From: Luscinia megarhynchos | Lineage: Eukaryota; Chordata; Aves; Passeriformes; Turdidae | Reading direction: 5' to 3' | Length of the DNA: 64,000 nucleotides | NCBI GenBank assembly: GCA_034336665.1 | Contig: CM067564.1 | Location: 48,717,451-48,781,450 of the forward strand | Part shown: positions 26,471-40,211 of the stretch, piece by piece | Layout of the letters: the number at the start of each line of letters is the position of its first letter | Position numbering within the stretch: position 1 is the stretch's first letter | Position numbers and translations under genes: made by a program | Notes under the pieces: model-generated | Told to the model about the DNA's origin: nothing | What the model saw: the letters and a program-made list of their open reading frames with translations, nothing else | Databases searched by the model: none

Positions 26471-28727
26471 CTACACACCCTGGGCAGACCCTACAAGAAT
26501 GTCAACAGGAATCCTGCTATGGGACTCATACTTTGCATATATGAAAGTAATTTTAAATATGGATTGGATTGATAAAGGCAACTCTTCAGCACACCAGTGC
26601 AACCATGCAAATGTAGGGAAATCCATAACCTGAATAACCAAGTTTTCTTTGCATATTGAAACTTGACAGTCAATTCTTCTTCAGGTTTCACTGTAAATGG
26701 AAGCATAAGTATTTTTGATAACCAGTAATAATGACTTAGGAGAATCTCTGATTTTTATATATTACATGGGCAAGAAGCCAGGCAGAGCATTTAGTTAATT
26801 AAAGTTTTATTAATAGTGGTAAGCGGCACATTTCTGACATCCTTCTTTTTTCCTCCCCTATAGAATGTGACCCCCACCTTTCTTGATGCACAAAGAAAAT
26901 AAGAAAAAATAACTATGTTACTTCCTTCAAGAGCCAAGTAAAAAAGCTACCACAAAAAAAAAAATAACAACCAAGTTCGGAATTCAACATAGCCATACGC
27001 ATAGAAAGACTAATTTGCAGATGAAAAGCCAAAGAACCTTGCCTGGGCTGCTAAAGAGAAATTAGATAGATACATTTCAAATAAAAAAACAAAGGCAGGA
27101 AGTAGGCAAAAATAATGAGATCCTTATACTCTGTAAGAGGCCAAATGTATCAATCCTTGTTATACTTGGTTTTCATATGTTACTCTCTAGGCATGTTCGT
27201 GCATTGGGAAGAAAACCAGATAAAACATGTGGTTATTGGCCCAGAGAGATATCACAGCTGAAAGCAAGCTCAGGTCTGCAGTAGCTTTCCTTAATAAGTA
27301 TTCTCTATTTAAACAAAGATTGGTCCTACATGATGTGACAGGCCACTGATACAAATAAATTGCTTTATGATATGATCTGTGAGCCGCCAACATACATTCA
27401 CCGCGGGCTTACTGAGTTCCAATACCAGCGTGTCTAAGTTTCCACTTCATGTAAAATCAACTTCTATCTCTCTGTGATAAAGCCCAGCAGTATGTTGAAA
27501 TCAATGCTTAGTCTTTCAACCCAAAGCCCTGCAGCCAGTTTACAACTACATAATTTGAAATAACAGGAGTTTCTGATCCCTTCCTATTTTCAAGTCTTTG
27601 TGATGCACATGTCACTGAATTTCAGGAATAGCTCGTGCAGTTACAGAAAGCTTCTAGAAGGAAGTGAGAAATGAACATTACCCTTTACAGCTGTAACCAA
27701 ATAATGGGACTGAAATATACTGGGTTTTTTCCCCGCCTCCAGCTTTACAAAATTTCATGTGGTTCACCAGTCAAAAAGTCAGCAAGAACAAAATCTTTAT
27801 CTACTGCTCCCCACTCGCTACCCACGAACTGCCAGTTAAATCATGCTGAAGGAAATCGGCGTGGCTTGCTTGCACAGCAGCCTTTCTAAAGGGGTAACAA
27901 CCATGCACAGTAAAGCGTTTACACACCAAGTAGGACAACTCTAGGATGCCCTTCTGATGCCCACATCTTAAGGATATCAGTATGGCTGTAGCAAAACCAG
28001 AACCACCACAGGGAGTTCCCTGGGTACAAAGCAGAGCTGCAAAAACACATTCAGGACGGTTGTTCCATAACCAAGATGCAAATATAGAGAATTTATGTTA
28101 AACAATCTTCTTAGATTTCTTGTATGATAACATAAGTGTGCACACACAACTTTTGGCCAGTATCAGCCAAATTGTTAAGAGGTTTGAAGCCTGCATGAAA
28201 TTCCCTAAACTTCATGTAAACTGGTGGCTGAACAATGAAAGGTGCCAGGAATCCAGGCTGTGACAGTCCAGTGCTGCCAGACAACAATTGCAAGTAACAG
28301 CCTTTGGCAGAATGTTAAAAACAACAACAAACAAATAAAGAATTTGAATCAACAGGAAATGAGTTGTAAGAACAGCAATACCAAGGTTTATGGAAGGCAA
28401 AACCAGAGGATGCCCACACAGACCAGATGTGAACTGTATGACAAGAGTTATGCAACACAAAAGGGGTCAAGTTTGTGATGATGGAGTGAAGATTCACACA
28501 AGCTTATCTCATGCAGAAGTGTACAGCTTCAGGATGTAGCAGAAATACATACAGTACAAACAGACCTTTTTTCTGTTATCCCATATTTCTCCTTCTTTAT
28601 AGTCTAATTACAGTCTGACAATTGATCAAACATGATGAAAGGATCAACACTAATGTACCTACCTGCCTCATTCTTTCTGAAAGTAGGAGTCCTCTAAGAC
28701 AGTTCTGGTTTCTGGGGCACATTTAAG
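26471..28727. other. Non-coding stretch, no gene recognised
   Basis: AT-rich DNA with only short open frames and an A-run of about 13 near 26,953-26,966. No exon or interspersed repeat was recognised. Confidence 0.5.
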
Positions 28728-28840
28728 GAAAAAAAAACAAAACCAAACACACACACAAAAAATCCACAGAACAAAACAAAACCCAAAAAAACCCAACCCA
28801 AAAGAAAAAAATAAACCCACCACAAACAAAAAAATCCCAG
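28728..28840. repeat. A/C-rich low-complexity tract
   Basis: About 110 bp are made almost entirely of A and C on the plus strand, with many 'aaac' and 'aaacc' units and a short CA run. The opposite strand is T/G-rich. It could be a decayed poly-A-like or (CAAA)n simple repeat. No retroelement body was recognised beside it. Confidence 0.85.
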
Positions 28841-29939
28841 AAGCCAAAATTATTCCAGTTTAAAATACAAATACCTCTTCTATTAGGAAGAACATAGCAT
28901 CAATGTGCTGAACACGATTAATACTTCAGAATCTTTCAAAAACCACTTCCAGTCATTTTACAAATTTCCGGTTGTTAATTACAGAATTGGCATCTAAAAT
29001 CTAAGGCATCGTTCTCTTTAAGGAAAAAAATCCCAACCTAATAACCTTTAAAAAATTGCCATATATGGGAGGAAACTGTGACTCTGGTGCAATGAGAATA
29101 AAACCAGTTTAATCCTCCAAACCCTACATTAAATTCTAAGCCCTAGGCAAAGGCAAAGAAAGCCCTTCTCAGAATGCCCTATAGTCCCTTTTAAGAACTT
29201 CAAAGTATAACACTTAAATTTAGTCTAGACTTTCAATGTCCCAAACTTGAATGATTCAAGCTTTTCAGTTACCATTCAACCCCTCTTCATTCAACAGTTT
29301 GTTTACAGGAAGATATTTAAATTGCTCTAAAGAGCACCACAGCTCACTGTAGAACCTTTTGATTCTCTAGCAGGCACTATCACTTATTTACTTTAGGTTT
29401 TCCATTATTCAAGTGCTGGCTGGTGCACATTCAAATGAATCACAAACACCAGAACAAACAAGACAGTTCAGGCAAAGGAATGCAATTCAAACAACATCCA
29501 GTACAGAAGACATTTAGAAGCCCAGAAAACTAGGAACTGTTTGATCTGCTTTTAACTTAGCATGTTTAGGAAAAAAAAATTACAATTACAAAAGTCTGAA
29601 ATTGCTTAAATTTATAAAGAAATGCCACTAAAAACTCTCTTATCTCCCAATTTCTACCAGTGACACAAAGGCATTGACCAAAATCACTGCAATGAGTAGA
29701 TACTGCATTGAAATTCTTTCCAAAATTTCTTTCAAATTAATGTCCAGAAAAAGAGGAGAGAAATCCCAAACCCTATTACAGGAGTACAGTGTTCTTCCAA
29801 AATGCACAAACATTGGAGTGGTGCAGTGACCATGTCTGCACTACCACCTCAAGGGCATGTAATTTAGAGAAATAAGAATTGTGCTTGGAGATCCACCGTC
29901 CTTTCCATTAAAAAAAAATTATGATCATGGGAACTTACC
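28841..29939. other. Non-coding stretch, no gene recognised
   Basis: AT-rich sequence without open frames above 60 codons. No repeat family was recognised. Confidence 0.5.
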
Positions 29940-29962
29940 AAAAAAAAAAAAAAAAAAAAAAA
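29940..29962 (+). repeat. Poly-A run of 23
   Basis: An uninterrupted run of 23 A. No LINE or SINE body is recognisable to its left, and no target-site duplication was identified, so it is listed as a homopolymer and not as a retroposon tail. Length is likely variable and prone to sequencing error. Confidence 0.9.
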
Positions 29963-30514
29963 TTCTGCTGTGTTCAGTCAAAATTGCAATGAAAATTAAC
30001 ATTTGACCAAGACAGAGGAAAAACCTGATGTTTATTGAAGCTGCAGTTGGTGACATCCCATGAAATGATGCCAATCACTTGTCTTTGAGTCAGCTCCATT
30101 TAGCACAAGTGCTCTGGCTGACTCACACATACCTGGGAGATAAATAAAGGAAATTTTGAGCATGATTTTGCTGCAGCTTTTCATGATGAAGTGTAAATTT
30201 GTCTAGTTCTCTTCATTTGCACTTGAATTACTTGAAAATTTAATTTAAATTCCAGTTTGTCTTTAAGAATTTTCTCAGAAGCAACAAGCTTAATGGGGTA
30301 ATGCTGGATGCACAAAACTGGCAAGTAAAGAAATTATCTAGTCTAAACAGATTCTGTTTTCAGTAAGAAGCAGCTTTTTAGGCTGCTTACTTGCCTAACG
30401 GCATTTATAGGAAAATGATTTCTATAATGGGGTAGTGAATTTATGCTTGAAATATAAAGTTTATATTATCTTTTCATTATGCTTCCATTTGCAGTGTTTC
30501 ATCTTGTTTGTTGT

Positions 30515-30660
30515 TCTCTTGGTTCAAAGTCCCAAGTTCACATTCTATCCTTGCATTAATTAGTTATAGCTTTAGGCAAGTCAATTCAGCCTTTGTTTCT
30601 TAATCTATAAAAGAAGGACAATGATAAATATTTATGTACTTTAAATAGATATTGGAAAGA
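30515..30660 (+). repeat. MIR-type SINE remnant
   Basis: The plus strand runs 'ggttcaaagtcccaagttca', 'ttagttatagctttaggcaa', 'gtcaattcagcctttgtttc', 'ttaatctataaaagaaggac', 'aatgataaatatttatgtac'. This matches the order of the MIR consensus: 'ggttcgaatcc', 'tagctgtgtgaccttgggcaa', 'gtcacttaacctctctgtgcctcagtttc', 'ctcatctgtaaaatggggat', 'aataatagtacctac'. The colinear match over about 130 bp makes this the clearest MIR in the window. It is heavily diverged, as expected for an element of this age in a bird. Confidence 0.75.
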
Positions 30661-32844
30661 GTGTTTACCCTGACACAATTAGTTTTCCAAACACTATTCT
30701 ATAAAATCCTATGCAAAAATTACCCAGTTTACCCACATTAACTGGAATGGTTGTAATTTTTGTAAATGGCTTGTGGAACTTCCCAATGTTCCCTTCATCA
30801 AGGAGACCATTTCCTACAGTACATTTGAAATGCCTCCTGTGTAACAAACCATGCTATCCTGAGCTGAGTTCATGGCATCCTAACTATGACAGTCTAAACA
30901 AATTTTTTAAAAAACAAAAGAAGAGTGCATTGATTACAGAGACATTTAATCTGTAGTCAATCTGAGTGACTGTATATTATAGTACAGAATTTTTTTCCAC
31001 TCTTCTTCCTCGGAGAATACATAGAGGAGTAAGAGGTCTTTATGTCTGCTTTTACAGCAATACTTTTTTGTGATAGTCAATGTTTTGTTGACTGGTGTCT
31101 GTAATCTGGGCCCTTCTAGATCCAGTCTTTGCCCACCTTCCTTGCACACGAAACATCTGCACTTACAAAATAAATTAACTACATCTGTGCCTGTTTTACC
31201 AGTCAATTAATCAGCTTCCTATTAGGGGAGAAAAACACCCTAAACTAAAATGAGATCCTGGAGATAAAATAAAGATGAACCTCAAGCCTTGGGAATCATC
31301 AAATCTGAGCAGGAAATCAGCTGAGGCTTCTTCATCATTAGAGATAAAACGGGAATAAATACCACTGGCTCAAACTTTAATTCTTAATTCTACTAGTGCT
31401 GATGTTACTTGCAATAAAGAGATTAAGATCCAATACTAAAATGAGAGGAAGGGGTTGAAACAATCCCTTAAAGCAGTCATTTAACAAAGCACCATTTTAT
31501 CAATGCATGCCATGCCCAGTTTGATTCATTACTTCAATTTCAGTGTTGGAAGGAATAAAGTCTCTGAAAGCACACACTCCTCTACTTCAAAGCTCATTCT
31601 AAACTCTTGCCTTTCAGTGCACAGAACAGGCATTGCACATGCAGCACTCCCTGTACGCCACCAGATGCTGTCAGTCAAAAGAATTAAGCATCAAAACAAA
31701 GCCTTCCATCAAACAAAAAAAATCCACAGGAGAGTACAACAGGTGACATCATTTGTTCTTCAGCAACCAGTCACCTTTTTCTTTCATAATTCTGTGGTGG
31801 GGGATGAAAACTAAAATGCCTTGGAAAACAAGTTTACTGAAAGCTGATATGAGGCTGCTTCAGCAATTAAGAATTTTGTACACAAGACACCGAGATCTTA
31901 ATTGGCACAGCAATATAAACCGGGGCATCCTTCTGGGGCAAAGCTGTTGTACCTCACACGAGCCCACCTCAACCTCAGCACCACAGAAATAAGAGCCTCT
32001 CCCTCACAGCTGCTGCCTGCAGTCATCCCGTGCTAGCAACACTGGGACAGCTTTGGGAAAAGGAAGAACTACTTAGCCACAGGAAATCATGGCAGTGGAT
32101 TAGGAAGAGACTAGACAGACACAGGAATTACAATTTGAGAAAAAATTTAGCTACTTAGGTATCCATATGGCCCACTGCCACAGCATACAAGAAGTTCCCC
32201 AGGACTTAAATACTTCCCCATCCTGAATTTCTTCTCCCAGTTCCTTTAAAAAGGTATCCCAGTATCACTGACCTGACTGACCCCCAATTGCATTTTGAGC
32301 TAGCTCCATTTTAGAGTCATCTGCTCTAACTGCATAATTAAAGAGACAGAGGCTTCAGAAATTTTCTAGAAAAAAAGCACTGGTCTAACTTGTATTAAGC
32401 CCTGCTTTTTTCAAAAATTAGATGTACAATATAGACCAGTGTTTCTCCTCCCTGCAATATTTTTGGCTGAAGCTGGCAAATGGATTACATTTAGCTACAG
32501 GAACACATTGTCTTGGATCTGTTAATCCTATTAGTCACCTGGAAATAGGTACCAAGGTTGAGGAGATGCTTTTTTAGTGCTTCTATAGAGAAAACGTAGG
32601 CCCAAACTAGCTGAAAATTATATAGAACCCTCTGGGATAGCTCACAGTGCTAAAGTTTCTTCCTGTAGTGCAATAAAACATGAGCAATGAAGCAGCTTTA
32701 TACAGATAGATAATGCTACAGTGGAAGTAAAAAATCTGTCTCTCCATCAACGCAGCTGTATTCTTTGCAAGAAAAATTTTTCCACTTCAACTCTCACACC
32801 AACATGCTCCACCTTTCAGTGTCTCAAATATCCACTCACACATT
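30661..32844. other. Non-coding stretch, no gene recognised
   Basis: AT-rich, with short unrelated frames on both strands. No splice-flanked coding segment and no young repeat were recognised. Confidence 0.5.
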
Positions 32845-32900
32845 CTTCCTTCCTTAAACTGTAAGTTCTTCAGGGCAGAGACTGTCTCTTTAAAACAGTG
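32845..32900 (+). repeat. Possible L2/MIR-family 3' tail
   Basis: The phrase 'aaactgtaagttcttcaggg' then 'cagagactgtctctt' resembles the tail shared by old L2 LINEs and related SINEs ('agactgtaagctccttgagggcagggactgtct'). Only about 50 bp match, so the assignment is tentative. Confidence 0.45.
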
Positions 32901-33035
32901 ATAAGTGGGAAGGACCCTCAGGCCACTGGAAAACAAAACAATAGTTGGCATGCTTATTTTCTAACTTCATGTGCTAACTTGTCCTCAAATTCTCAAGCAA
33001 GGAAATTTATTTTATTTTGTTTACATACTACACTG

Positions 33036-33071
33036 AAAAAAACCCAACCAACAAACCAAAACCAAACCAGT
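33036..33071. repeat. A/C-rich simple repeat
   Basis: A short tract of 'aaccaaacc'-like units on the plus strand, similar in composition to the longer A/C-rich tract near 28.7 kb. Confidence 0.7.
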
Positions 33072-36000
33072 TGTTGCACACTCAGTAAGTTAGATGAACA
33101 GAGGAAATTTTGAAGGTACAGCACTTTTGCCCAATTAGGAACAGGATATAACAGCATATAACACGGCCAGATGATGCTCTAACCTCTCCCTCTTTATGCC
33201 CAGATGAATCAGTCATGAATTGCAGACAAAGCAAGACAGGCCCAAGAACTCCGAGTGGAGCTTATCGGAAGGAGTTTTGATACAATGGCATCTGTAACAC
33301 TGCTTTGACCTTTTAAACTAAATCCTCCACCTAAGACTGACAGGCACAGACATTCACAAACACCAGTCTTCATGACAAGTTTCAGGCTGGCTTTCTAGTT
33401 ACTACACTCCAGAAAATATTTTTTTAAATCTTTTCAGCAGGATTTAGTTTTATACCAAGAGATAAATGCTTTCTGCTCTTCAGAGGCATTCATTTTCTTG
33501 AATTCCAAAGTTTGCTTTCAATGTATTTTCTGAAAAAGGAAGAATATGTTTGCTCCTTCTTTGTGTAAGAAGAAGTTTATGACTTGCTCAGTCTTCTTGT
33601 ACTTGAAAGGACAAACAGATAAATAGAGAGTAATGGGCAGGCTAACATTGCCTTTGGAGAGTCACTGGCTCCCACAGTCCCCATCTGTGGTAACAAACAG
33701 CACTCACAGGACAGGTAGGGCTCCCTTCCAGAACACACCAGACTCCCTGTGCCTGAGCACTTGTGGTCAGGTACTGTGTCACTGCACTGCTCACTATGAC
33801 AAAGGAGACAAGAGAATGGTGGAACAGTGCCAAGGCAAGCCAGGCTCACCTTCCAAAGGTCACCTCTTTGTGAGGCAAAGCCCACTGCCCACACCCTCCA
33901 CACACTGGCTACAACCCCCAGCACTTGTTTGCTTCTGCATGTTAGACAGGGATGGCCTCAAATGTACTTGAGGCTTGGAAGAAAAGATTTGTTTCCTTTT
34001 AAATATCAAAACACCACCTCCCAGACAATGAAAACAGCAAAACTACCATGACTTTTTCCCTATCCTTTCCTCCATTCCCATCCACTGTTTTCAGCAGTGA
34101 TGTGCCAGGTACTATGAGAGTTAAACAAATGTATTACAGCTTGTCTTATATGTCATAGATCTTCCTCAAGGACAAGTAACCTCAAAAAGCCCTAGGATTA
34201 AAAAAAAAAAACCCTAAGCACAGAACCATAAAAGAAATAATAACCCAATCAAACTCCTCCTCCCTATTCTCTCCAAAAATAAACTCAATAAATCCCAGTG
34301 GCTTCAAACTGGCTTTCTTCTTCTACCAGCCAAGCCAAGCCCCAACCTGTATCTCAGGGTGAGGCCAGGCACCCACTCTTCCTTGAAGGGCACCAAGGAG
34401 CTCAACCACTGCAACAAGTCTGAGGGACATGGCAGCAATGCAATGTCATCTTTGTCCCCAGTGACACTTCAGAGGAAATTGAGGTAGCAAGACATAATTC
34501 AGTGAAACAGCAGAGCAGTGCACATGTTTGAAGGGCTGCTCAGCAAGTAATCCTGCCAGGAAGAAGAAAGTTTACTTTGACTTAAACTCCTGGCTCTTCA
34601 GAGGTACTGAACAGTAACGCTGTACCTCTGTGGTCCTTCTAAAATGCAAAGCTACTCCAGACCATTCACTCTGAGCCCTGTCCTTAAGTGCTCCAGTCAG
34701 CTAGAGGTGCACTTCATCCAGCTGACAGCATAAACTCCAGCTTCCCTGAAATCTTTTCAGCTTGTTTAGAGGCATCCAGCACAGGCACTGGCCTAGATTA
34801 GGAATGCAGTTATGCACACACGAATGGTCTTGACCCACTTCTCACCACATCATCCTGGCTACTCGGAGCTGTGAACTCTATTTATTATTAGCACCAGAAC
34901 AAAAAAAAGCCTGTCTATGTACATGAGGTTTGACAAATGCCCACTCACTGGACAGGCAAGGAATGAAAGGAACTGTTCTATTATTTGCCGTCCTCATCCT
35001 CCTCTCACCAGCCCACTGAATGCCATGACTGCTGAAATACCTTTGATGGGCAGCGTTTGCTCCCCTGCAGGGCAGACACTGCTGACCTGGCGAGGCAGTT
35101 AGCACCAGTGGGCACAAGCATGGCGAACTGGACATCCTTCAAGGGGCACAGGAGACTTTAAATAATCAAGCAAGGAAAAGAAGCTCAAAGTGAGGTCTCC
35201 TCTACAGAATAACACTTTCAAGACGGAGTTTCTCCTGCCTAAAATATACGACACTACAAAGCAGAGGGACTGCTTCCAATGAAGCCAAACATGAGGGCAG
35301 TTTCTCCTTCAGAAGCATTCCTGCATTTCAGCTCTATAGCTTACAAGAAAAGTAATTCCCCAGTGCAAGGTAAAACACAAGATCCATCCCGCCACAACAA
35401 GCAACAGGGTTTTTCTCCAGAATATGGAAATAGTCCTCATAGCAGCAGCACTTTTCATGCTTCGTCATCACAAGCTCTCTACAGGACTCTAATGCAGCTC
35501 ACACAGAGAGGCTGTAAACATAAATGGCTGAGATTTGCTAAAGAACAGCACAGAGGTTTTACAGTTCATTCTGAAAGCACATATGCTGCCAAAAATTGCA
35601 GTATAAATGTAAAAATAAAGAAGTTGAGCTCATCTAAATGAAAGGGATTTGTCCCACCATTCTTAAATGACTGTACTGTTTCTTGATGAGGAGCATGTAT
35701 CTGCACAAAGAGGCAACCTTCTGCCTTCATGTTGTCAAAGACATTTTAAAAATGTAAGCAAAGCCAGGAGTTCTAGGATAAATAAAGCTAAACAAGGCAA
35801 ACGTTATTGCATTTGTGCTCCCTGCTGACATCATAAAACCAGGATCCTGGTCCCAGCTAAGCAAGCTGAAGAACAGCTAAAGACTCTGCAACTCCATTGC
35901 AGACTAGATCTGTACTCCAAGCAAACTGCAGCAAGTCACCACAAAACCTGCCCTTTCAGCTACACACCCAGGCTAAACCAGTGGAGGAAATACTGATTTC

Positions 36001-37107
36001 AAAAGTTATTTTAAAATGTGACACAGATCAGCAGACAGCACTGCCCATAAATGCTCCAAAACCTTTGCAACTTGCTCCTTTATAGACACAGCTTGAAAAC
36101 ACTGTTCTCCCACCTGTGAGAGTCTCACCCTTCATTGCACAAAACTTACAGCACTGGCCTAAGCACAAGAAGTAGGCTGTCAGCACAAAAGCTGTTTTGA
36201 AACCAAAGTCACAAACAGGACTGACTTCACAATTATAACCATCAAGCACCAAACACAGCACTGTAAGGAAAAGCATTACTTTAGTTTTCCCAAAGTGTCA
36301 GAGCACAGAGGTAGCAGGTAAGCTCCAGTGCTTCGAGTTACACAGAAAGGAGAAGAAAAGACCACATCCTTCCTTTTTTTGCAGACACCAGTGCTCCCTG
36401 CTCATACAGCCCCGTAAGATTTCTGCCACAGGAGAACTGCCACAAGCCACTCCCTGCTGTCATGCAACACCCACAGCCCTTCACACCAACAACCCAAAGC
36501 AGAAAAGCAGCCAGGTGAGAAGAGCAGCTACGTGAGTGTCTGTGCATATCACAGCAAAGAGCGAGCCACCCCTTTAGAAAACATTTAAAAAAAAAAAAAA
36601 AGCACAAGCCTGGTCTCTCAGGGTGGGGATCTGCACTCAAACCACCTCACTCAGCTGCTGGGAGTCAAAGAAAGGCAGTCCTGGTCTTCTTGCCATAACC
36701 CACCTGGCTCTGCAAAGTCTCCTCTGCCCTTCTGCTGGCACCTGCTGACACACAACTGTACAGTGGGACAGCTGAAGGACCTCCCCAAAGACTCAGCCAG
36801 AGACTCATCTGTAAAAACAGCACTCACTATTTGAAAGTAGGTGCAGAAAGGAGAAGGAAAATGTCCCTTTCTTTTTTGTCTTCTCTTCTGTGTATGCTGA
36901 ATCTCTTTAAGTATTTATCACTACAAAACCCTTTTGTTTTCCACAGTCTAATAAAGCCAAGCATGGTTGTGATGGAAGAGCAGTCCACCACTGAGTACAT
37001 CACAGCCAGGTAACCCAACCAGTTTTTACACTGTGTCTTTTGGGCTGTGCCTCTTCTCCCACTTCTTCTGCCAGGGGCACTACTTTCAATTCAACACTAG
37101 CCAACAG
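33072..37107. other. Non-coding stretch, no gene recognised
   Basis: Mixed AT-rich sequence with overlapping chance frames on both strands (33.6-34.0 kb, 34.9-35.1 kb, 35.3-35.6 kb, 36.3-36.6 kb). None shows a domain, transmembrane pattern or conserved motif. A 13-A run occurs near 34,200 and a 15-A run at 36,587-36,601. Confidence 0.5.
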
Positions 37108-37235
37108 CTCAGGACACACAAGTTCAAATTCTTCCACCACTACACAGTCACTGTGTGGTCACAGATAACTTATTTTCTTGCTCGTGCTTTTATTCCCCAT
37201 CTGCAAAGGGAAGGTGTCTTCCCCACAGTGGGAAC
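37108..37235 (+). repeat. MIR-type SINE remnant
   Basis: The order 'caagttcaaattcttccacc', 'actacacagtcactgtgtgg', 'tcacagataacttattttct' and 'ttattccccatctgcaaagg' is colinear with the MIR blocks for the 'ggttcgaatcc' box, the 'ccacttactagctgtgtgacc' core, the 'caagtcacttaacct' segment and 'cagtttcctcatctgtaaaatgg'. Divergence is high but the order and spacing are right. Confidence 0.65.
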
Positions 37236-39859
37236 ACATGATATTCCACTTCAGCATAGTTTTAGAAGGATTAATATAAATGAAGCATTTGAAGAGATAA
37301 GCGTGGCAAGAGCATGCAAGACATGGGAAGTGTAAGTATCACTGATAAATGTGGTTCTAAATAGAAAATCTATCTTTCTCCAAAAAAAAATGTTTTTCCT
37401 ATCAAACTTGCAGCTTTATGTTCAGGTTAGCATTTGAACAATTCTCTTTCCCCATCTGAATCCTTCCACTTACTGTCTTCTGTCAAAACGAAACATCAAA
37501 ACCCTGATTTACTCATGCCTTTTAAGTAAACACAGAAGAGTTGCAGGCTCTTTGCAACATTACGTTGTGCTGCATACCATACTTCACTGACAGTCAAAAA
37601 CACACCAGGTCTGGCCAAACCAGAACAAACTTTAGACTAATAACTGAAGTGAAGAAGCATTAAGCATTTTCTTCCCCTTCACAGCGAGACCCTGCGTGTA
37701 TCTTGCCCTTTGATACTGTGTCAGAACGGTATCAGCCCTGAGCTGTGTCAGACATCCTCTCTTTGTGTTCTTTTGAGATGCAAACAGATCCAAAGTTATA
37801 CAGCACGGAGATGTCAGATACAAAACGGCTCAGCAGAAGCTGAGCACTGAAACTGGCTCTGTTTACAACCACCACCGTCCCAGAACAGATTAAGAGTTGG
37901 CCACATGTATTTAATACTGTTAACCACATACAAAGATAACATAGCTTTATTCAATAAAATATTTTCTTTGAAACTTTGATAGAGCCAAAGTACTGTTAGA
38001 GCCAATTACTAGCTAAACAGTTCCACTCTTCTTCCCACTGCTAGCAAACATGATTACTTCCTTCTATCTTTCCCCATTCTTCCTTCTGTCCCCAATTTTT
38101 AGGTAATTTCCCTGTCCTTACTGAAGTCATGAAGGAGTGTTCTCAAAACCAGTTTCTCAATGTCCTGAGTATGGGCAGTTGTGTAAAAACTGAGAGACTC
38201 CCCCACCCCCAGTCCAGTCTATCACTCTCTCAAGCCAGGCTGTTTTTCAGAGTCATGCAGTGGAACAATCTGCCACTTCAGCAAACACACTGACCAGAGC
38301 CACCACACAAATCAGATTGTGAAGGAGAGCGTGTGAGAAAGGTCTCCCAACTGCAGCTGCCACACAGCTCCTCACTTACCCAGTCGTGCAGGGGGTGCAC
38401 GGTTCAACACAGCCTCCAAACCTTTAAATGCCTGGAGGTGAACTGGACTTCAGAGAAACTTCTTAATTCTGAAGAGAGAAAAAAGATGCTAAGACTGAAA
38501 AAGAAGAAAGAGAATAAATTAAGAGATATGAGATCTGAAGCAGAAAGGAGAAAACAAACGGTAAAGTATCATGAGGACCTGATGAGATGATTCTCCCTGC
38601 TTCTAACTTTTGGGAAGTATCAGCATGCCACTTTATTTAACAATATTCCAAGTGCTGAAGACCATATAGTGAGACTACTCTTAAGCATTATGGAGCAGAA
38701 GTGACATTTCACCTGCCAAAATCATCCCTGGCAAAACTCCACCATCATCAGTGGGACTACACCAAGCATGAAATTGGCCCACAGTTGCATTAAGACAAAA
38801 AAGGCTTTGTTTCAGGAGATACAGGACATTTCTGGTTCTTTATAATAAAGCTCAGCAAACAATTGTTTATTGTCCCCAAGCAAATGTCGCTGACACCAAA
38901 CAAGCAGCCATCACATTCATAGCACACACTGCGTGTCCATAGGAAAACATCCATCAACAAAGCAACAGATTCCCAGTGTCCTGTTCATATCACAAGGAAA
39001 TGAAAGCCAGCTTAAATGCCTCTCAAATTGCCTACCAGATCCACAAGCAATCATTCTCATTTTCAGCAACATCCTTCCTCTGCCAAGTCAACGAAAGTTG
39101 AATGTCCTGACTGGTGCTGCAGGACTCAGTGCACACACAGATGTACCACAACTCTGAGCAGCTCCACTGCCAGAGTTATTCAACTATACTCCCACCACAA
39201 AACTATACACTGCGACCACGCTATGCTCACACTGAAGCATCTTTTCCTCCTTTTGTTACATTTTTGTTTGACCATGTGAATTCTCAACTAAATATCCCAA
39301 CAGTTCACATTTCTGCCATTCTCCTGAGTTCACCACAAGCTTGCCCCGGGCTTACAGGGCCAGACTCTGCTCCAATGCCAGCCACGGCCGTACACCACAT
39401 TTGCACAGTATCGATTTATGCCAGAACTCATTAAGCTATGAAAAAATTCAATGGCTGAAGCAAACAAACATTTTAGGCACACAGAGCTCCCGTCCCGCAC
39501 CCGTAGCCCTTTTGCACCCCCACAAGGCGTTTCTCCGTGCAGTTTCCCTGGCCAGCTTGGCAGCCTTTCAACAGGAACACCTGGAACACCTGGACATGTG
39601 AATTTCCGGGGTCCTAAAGGGAAAGTTTGACAGACCCAGGTGGGAGCAGTGGGAGCACAGGAGAAGCAGCTCCTCGGGACTTATCCCGCTCCCAGCTTCT
39701 ACTTGTTTTAAAGATCTATAAGAAGACATCCACTGCCCACATCAGAAGTTCAGCTGTTCTGAATGCTCATTTTACAGAGCACCACGCATAGGAAATAAAA
39801 CACTTATCATTTTTATGTGCTTTTCCAACTCCTCTTCCCGTCCACCACCACCCATTCCC
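37236..39859. other. Non-coding stretch left of the CpG island
   Basis: No gene or repeat was recognised. Towards 39.3-39.8 kb the GC content and number of CG dinucleotides rise, which is the shore of the CpG island. Overlapping plus-strand frames at 38.9-39.6 kb (up to 106 codons) do not resemble any family. Confidence 0.5.
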
Positions 39860-40211
39860 CCAGTCCTGCCAGCCTGCACCCCGCGGTACTATGGGGGTGC
39901 TCCCACGGCTGCAAGAATCACCCAAGGATCAAAGCTGCCCACAAAACACGGCGAACACCCCAGGGACACACCGAATACCCAGGGCACCGCCGGAGCCCCG
40001 CACAGCCCCGGCACCCCCCTGCTCGCTCCCCTTTAATTTATGCAGAAACACGACGAACCCCCCGTGCTTCCCCTCACGAAGGAAGGCGCCGGTGCCCCAG
40101 CCGGGACCCGCCTCTCCTCCCCGGGGGCCGCCGTCCCTCAGCCCCCCCGGGCTGGGATATCCCGTCCCTCCGCGCCGGCGCCTTTGTGTGCGGAGCAGAC
40201 ACCGAACCTAC

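Noticed and set aside
29881..29962. Poly-A run as the tail of a retroposed gene
   Set aside because: No gene-like or SINE-like body precedes it and no target-site duplication was found.
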